Shown here in pieces: positions 61,360 through 64,000 of a stretch of 64,000 nt of DNA; the first letter of the stretch is position 1, and each line of letters begins with the position of its first letter. The position numbers were made by a program, and so were the translations under genes. The notes beneath the pieces were generated by a model, which was not told the DNA's origin, ran no database searches, and saw nothing but the letters and a program-made list of their open reading frames with translations. Source of the stretch: Megamerina dolium (lineage: Eukaryota > Arthropoda > Insecta > Diptera > Megamerinidae); the NCBI GenBank assembly GCA_963854835.1, contig OY978526.1, positions 36,494,501 through 36,558,500 on the forward strand, given 5' to 3'.

Positions 61360-64000
61360 TAGAGAATTGCTTGTTCTGTACATAGAACAAATTTTTATGG
61401 GAATTTAATTCAAAAGACTGTTTCTAATTTGATGAGTGTCGTATGTAAAGGGGAACCAGACAATTGGTGTGCTGCATCATTTTTCTTTTGAAAAATTCAT
61501 ACAAGCAGCAAATAAAGTTGTCATTTGAATGAACCGTGAATTAATTTAATTTCATGCCATATGAAGAGGGCAGACATAATGGTGTTGCGGTGTTGAAAAG
61601 TGCCATTTGCTAAAATTGCACAAAAAAGAATAACAAAGAAATAATATAAAAGAAATAAATGTGGACTCACATAAAAGATACCACCAAGAAAGTATTAAAA
61701 CAACAACAACATCTCAATTACAATATAAAATAAATGTAATAAATAATAAATGCACAATAATTCTTATGTACGTGTGTGAGTGTGTGAGAGACTTAAAAAT
61801 AGCAATGATCGCAGCCTCCCGAATTGAAATGTATGCACCCCAGGAGCGCATCAACCAACCAAACAAATAGAAATAATAATTTTAATGATGATGATGATGA
61901 TGCCGCTTACAACTCAATAGATTGACAGCGGCAGCAACAACAATTACAACAACAGCTGCAAAGCAAAATTTCAACCCCTGGATTTCGAAAGGAAAGAAGA
62001 CAAACTGACTGTCTTATCTTGGAAGACAAGTACACACGAATAAATCCTCACACACACACACACATACACAATATGTATAATGAAAAGACATAAAAATGAG
62101 TTACGAGTTCTGCCATTTTAAATTAAAATTTTTTGAAGGCAAACAAACACTCATAGTGCCTAAGTAACAACAGCCGCCATTCAGAGTGCGTATAAATAGT
62201 GATGGTGGTGGCAAGCAACAAAGTAATATGCTGAAAACAAACTCAAACAAAAAAAAAACAAAAAAGGTCAAAGTACATATCCACCCTTAAGCAACAATAG
62301 ATTGTATTCATACACACACACATACACACTCACTCAACCAAACGTATTGTAGAGTAGAGTGAGGTTATGTGTGTGTGTGTGTCTATGTCAAATGAAATGG
62401 TTATGCTGACAGAAGTAAATCTTTTGAATTATCGCATTAAAATGCCACATCTTTCATTTAGATAAATTTCATGTGTTGCAACACTATGTATTATGATAAA
62501 AAACGAAAAATAAAGCAAAAAGAGGTGGAGGAGGTGGCAAACGAAGACGGAGAAGATGAAGTCATGGTGGATGGCAGTAATAAATAAACGAAAGCGTAAA
62601 TGCACATAATCCAACAAAGCAAATAAGGATTTTTCAATGTAAATTGTGTTGTTGTTTTTTTTTTTTTGCTGGAACAAAAAGGGATTCCTTTCTTATTGGT
62701 TTTTGTCAAGGGGTTTTCGTTTATCATCCCAAATAATCATATTGTATTCATAGCTAAAAAGTCAAATCGAATAGAATATTTTTTTGGTGATTTATTTTTG
62801 TTTTTTTTTTTTCATAAAAATTATATCTAAAAATTCAAATCTTAATATAACTGAATTAAAAAAAAAGTTTTTATTTTAAAAAAGTATTATGTTTTCCACA
62901 TTAACAATTTTTCTCCAATGTTACTCCTGTTATATCTTTCTTGTACATAAAGAAGTAGCTAGGCCGTAATAAACTTATTAAAAGTTGATTGTTCTGATGA
63001 TTTATGATATAAAGTCTATTTTAGGCTGCTTACTTTTGGGGTGAAATAGTTCTGCAGTGATTTTTTTTTTGTACATACTTTTCGCTATAATAGCTTTGCC
63101 TCATATTGAAATAATCCTTAATAAATTCAAATGAAATTACATAAAATTATCCGGGTATACAAAAAATTTTGCGTTGAGACTACAACAATTTTGGGAGCAT
63201 ATATCACTCCATACCCAGCATTCATCAACCACTGTGGATTAAAGTGGATTATAAGTCGATATGTGGCCGTGCAAGACATTTTATCAAGAACGCCTTGCAG
63301 AACAGTGGTTACGTAGAAAAAGAAAACCAACCATATTACATCCAGATGAATTTTGCTGATTAATTAAACAGCCAAACTAAAACAAGACTAAAAGTTCTCC
63401 ACAGCAGAAAAAATAACCATTTGTATACGTACTGATTTATCATTGAATTCGAACCCTGGGTTGATCTAACTCGACCAGGTCGCATTTCGTCCATAACCTT
63501 TAGAATTATGATTAAAGTCGAAGCATTCAGTAAAATACACAAGGTGCCTTTAGATGTGTAAATAAATTTTTTTCCATAGCATTCCTACAAAATATATTAC
63601 CGCTCCAGAGTCCTTCTAGAGAGCTAAGATAAGATCGATCCACATTAATTTTACCACTCAGTATTTTTTCTGAACGTGCTTAAACCCTATCTATACATGT
63701 TGTCCTATGTAAGTCGACTAATATCCCAATAATTGCGGGTATATCTGCCATTCGGAAAGGTCTAAATAAATTTTCCCATCCCCAGATTTGGCAAAATTTG
63801 GCAAAATAAAAACATTACCTAGGCTTAAGTTCACAATTCAGATGTTAGTGTCACATCATATAGTAAGTATGTCTTATGCTCTTTCATGGCACAAAAACCA
63901 TGTCATACGCCAACCAAATTTTATTTAGCTCTGGTAAAATTTGGAGTGTGCAAATCAACACCAAAAAATATTCCCTTGTGTATCGGCAATATATAACTAT
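58870..64000. other. Distal upstream noncoding DNA to window edge
   Basis: AT-rich DNA with microsatellites (the AT run at 61.3 kb, CA runs near 62,050-62,062, a GT run near 62,369-62,381). A 140-codon plus-strand frame at 60,373-60,795 runs into low-complexity Ile/Tyr and is not believed. No gene recognised up to the right edge. Confidence 0.5.
61324..61357 (+). repeat. (AT)n microsatellite
   Basis: Uninterrupted AT dinucleotide run of about 17 units. Confidence 0.95.

Larger units (their letters stand above)
25710..64000. other. Region upstream of Ubx (bxd/pbx-like regulatory DNA by synteny)
   Basis: No convincing protein-coding gene is found in these 38 kb. The ORFs are short, low in complexity or overlap transposon debris. 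In Drosophila the DNA upstream of Ubx is the bxd/pbx domain, with embryonic and imaginal enhancers, a Polycomb response element and bxd noncoding RNAs. The same role is inferred here from position only. Motif clusters and transposon remnants inside it are listed separately. Confidence 0.5.

Noticed and set aside
63440..63500. Minus-strand GGTTCGAATTC-like B box near the right edge
   Set aside because: There is no convincing A box at the right distance and no cloverleaf; probably chance or a very old SINE.
1..64000. CRISPR arrays, bacterial operons or phage
   Set aside because: Composition, a spliced Hox exon and eukaryotic retroelements show this is animal nuclear DNA. The regular repeats seen lack CRISPR architecture.

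Overview
The window is AT-rich insect DNA with long runs of simple repeats. Its one unmistakable protein-coding exon is the first coding exon of the Hox gene Ultrabithorax (Ubx), on the minus strand at 23,060-23,801. The encoded N-terminus (MNSYFEQASGFYGHPHQ...), the glycine-rich middle and the YPWM motif just before a splice donor match higher-fly Ubx closely. The source is therefore a higher dipteran (schizophoran). The transposon content and large introns would suit a tephritid-like or calyptrate fly, but that is inference.

Layout: (1) 1-23,059 is the start of the Ubx first intron, reading right to left. I found neither microexon mI or mII nor the homeodomain exon, so they probably lie beyond the left edge. 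(2) 23,060-23,801 is Ubx exon 1 coding sequence. (3) 23,802 to about 25,400 is the probable long 5' leader, holding clusters of TAA repeats. (4) About 25,370-25,710 holds a candidate TATA-less promoter with Inr/DPE-like elements and GAGA/Zeste-type motifs. (5) About 25,710-64,000 lies upstream of Ubx. By synteny with Drosophila it should be bxd/pbx-type cis-regulatory DNA. It has no convincing gene, but it has clusters of PHO-, GAF- and Zeste-like motifs; the best is at 55,540-55,735, about 30 kb upstream of the promoter.

Mobile-element debris runs through both the intron and the upstream region. There is a tRNA-derived SINE family with about ten copies, one near full length with a perfect 11-bp target duplication and one 5'-truncated with a 15-bp duplication. 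Two unrelated non-LTR retrotransposon families are present: an R1/LOA-like reverse transcriptase remnant, and several 3' ends of another element with an AAGT tail. There are also two broken Tc1/mariner-superfamily transposases, one of them split into halves lying in opposite orientation. Diverged tandem arrays and an unrecognised higher-GC island are described separately. Most short ORFs in the window are chance frames in low-complexity sequence and are not annotated.

The most interesting gene-level point is the Ubx exon 1 boundary. The proximal splice donor is intact, but the in-frame extension that encodes the optional 'b' element in Drosophila is unrecognisable. No usable in-phase distal donor precedes the stop codon.
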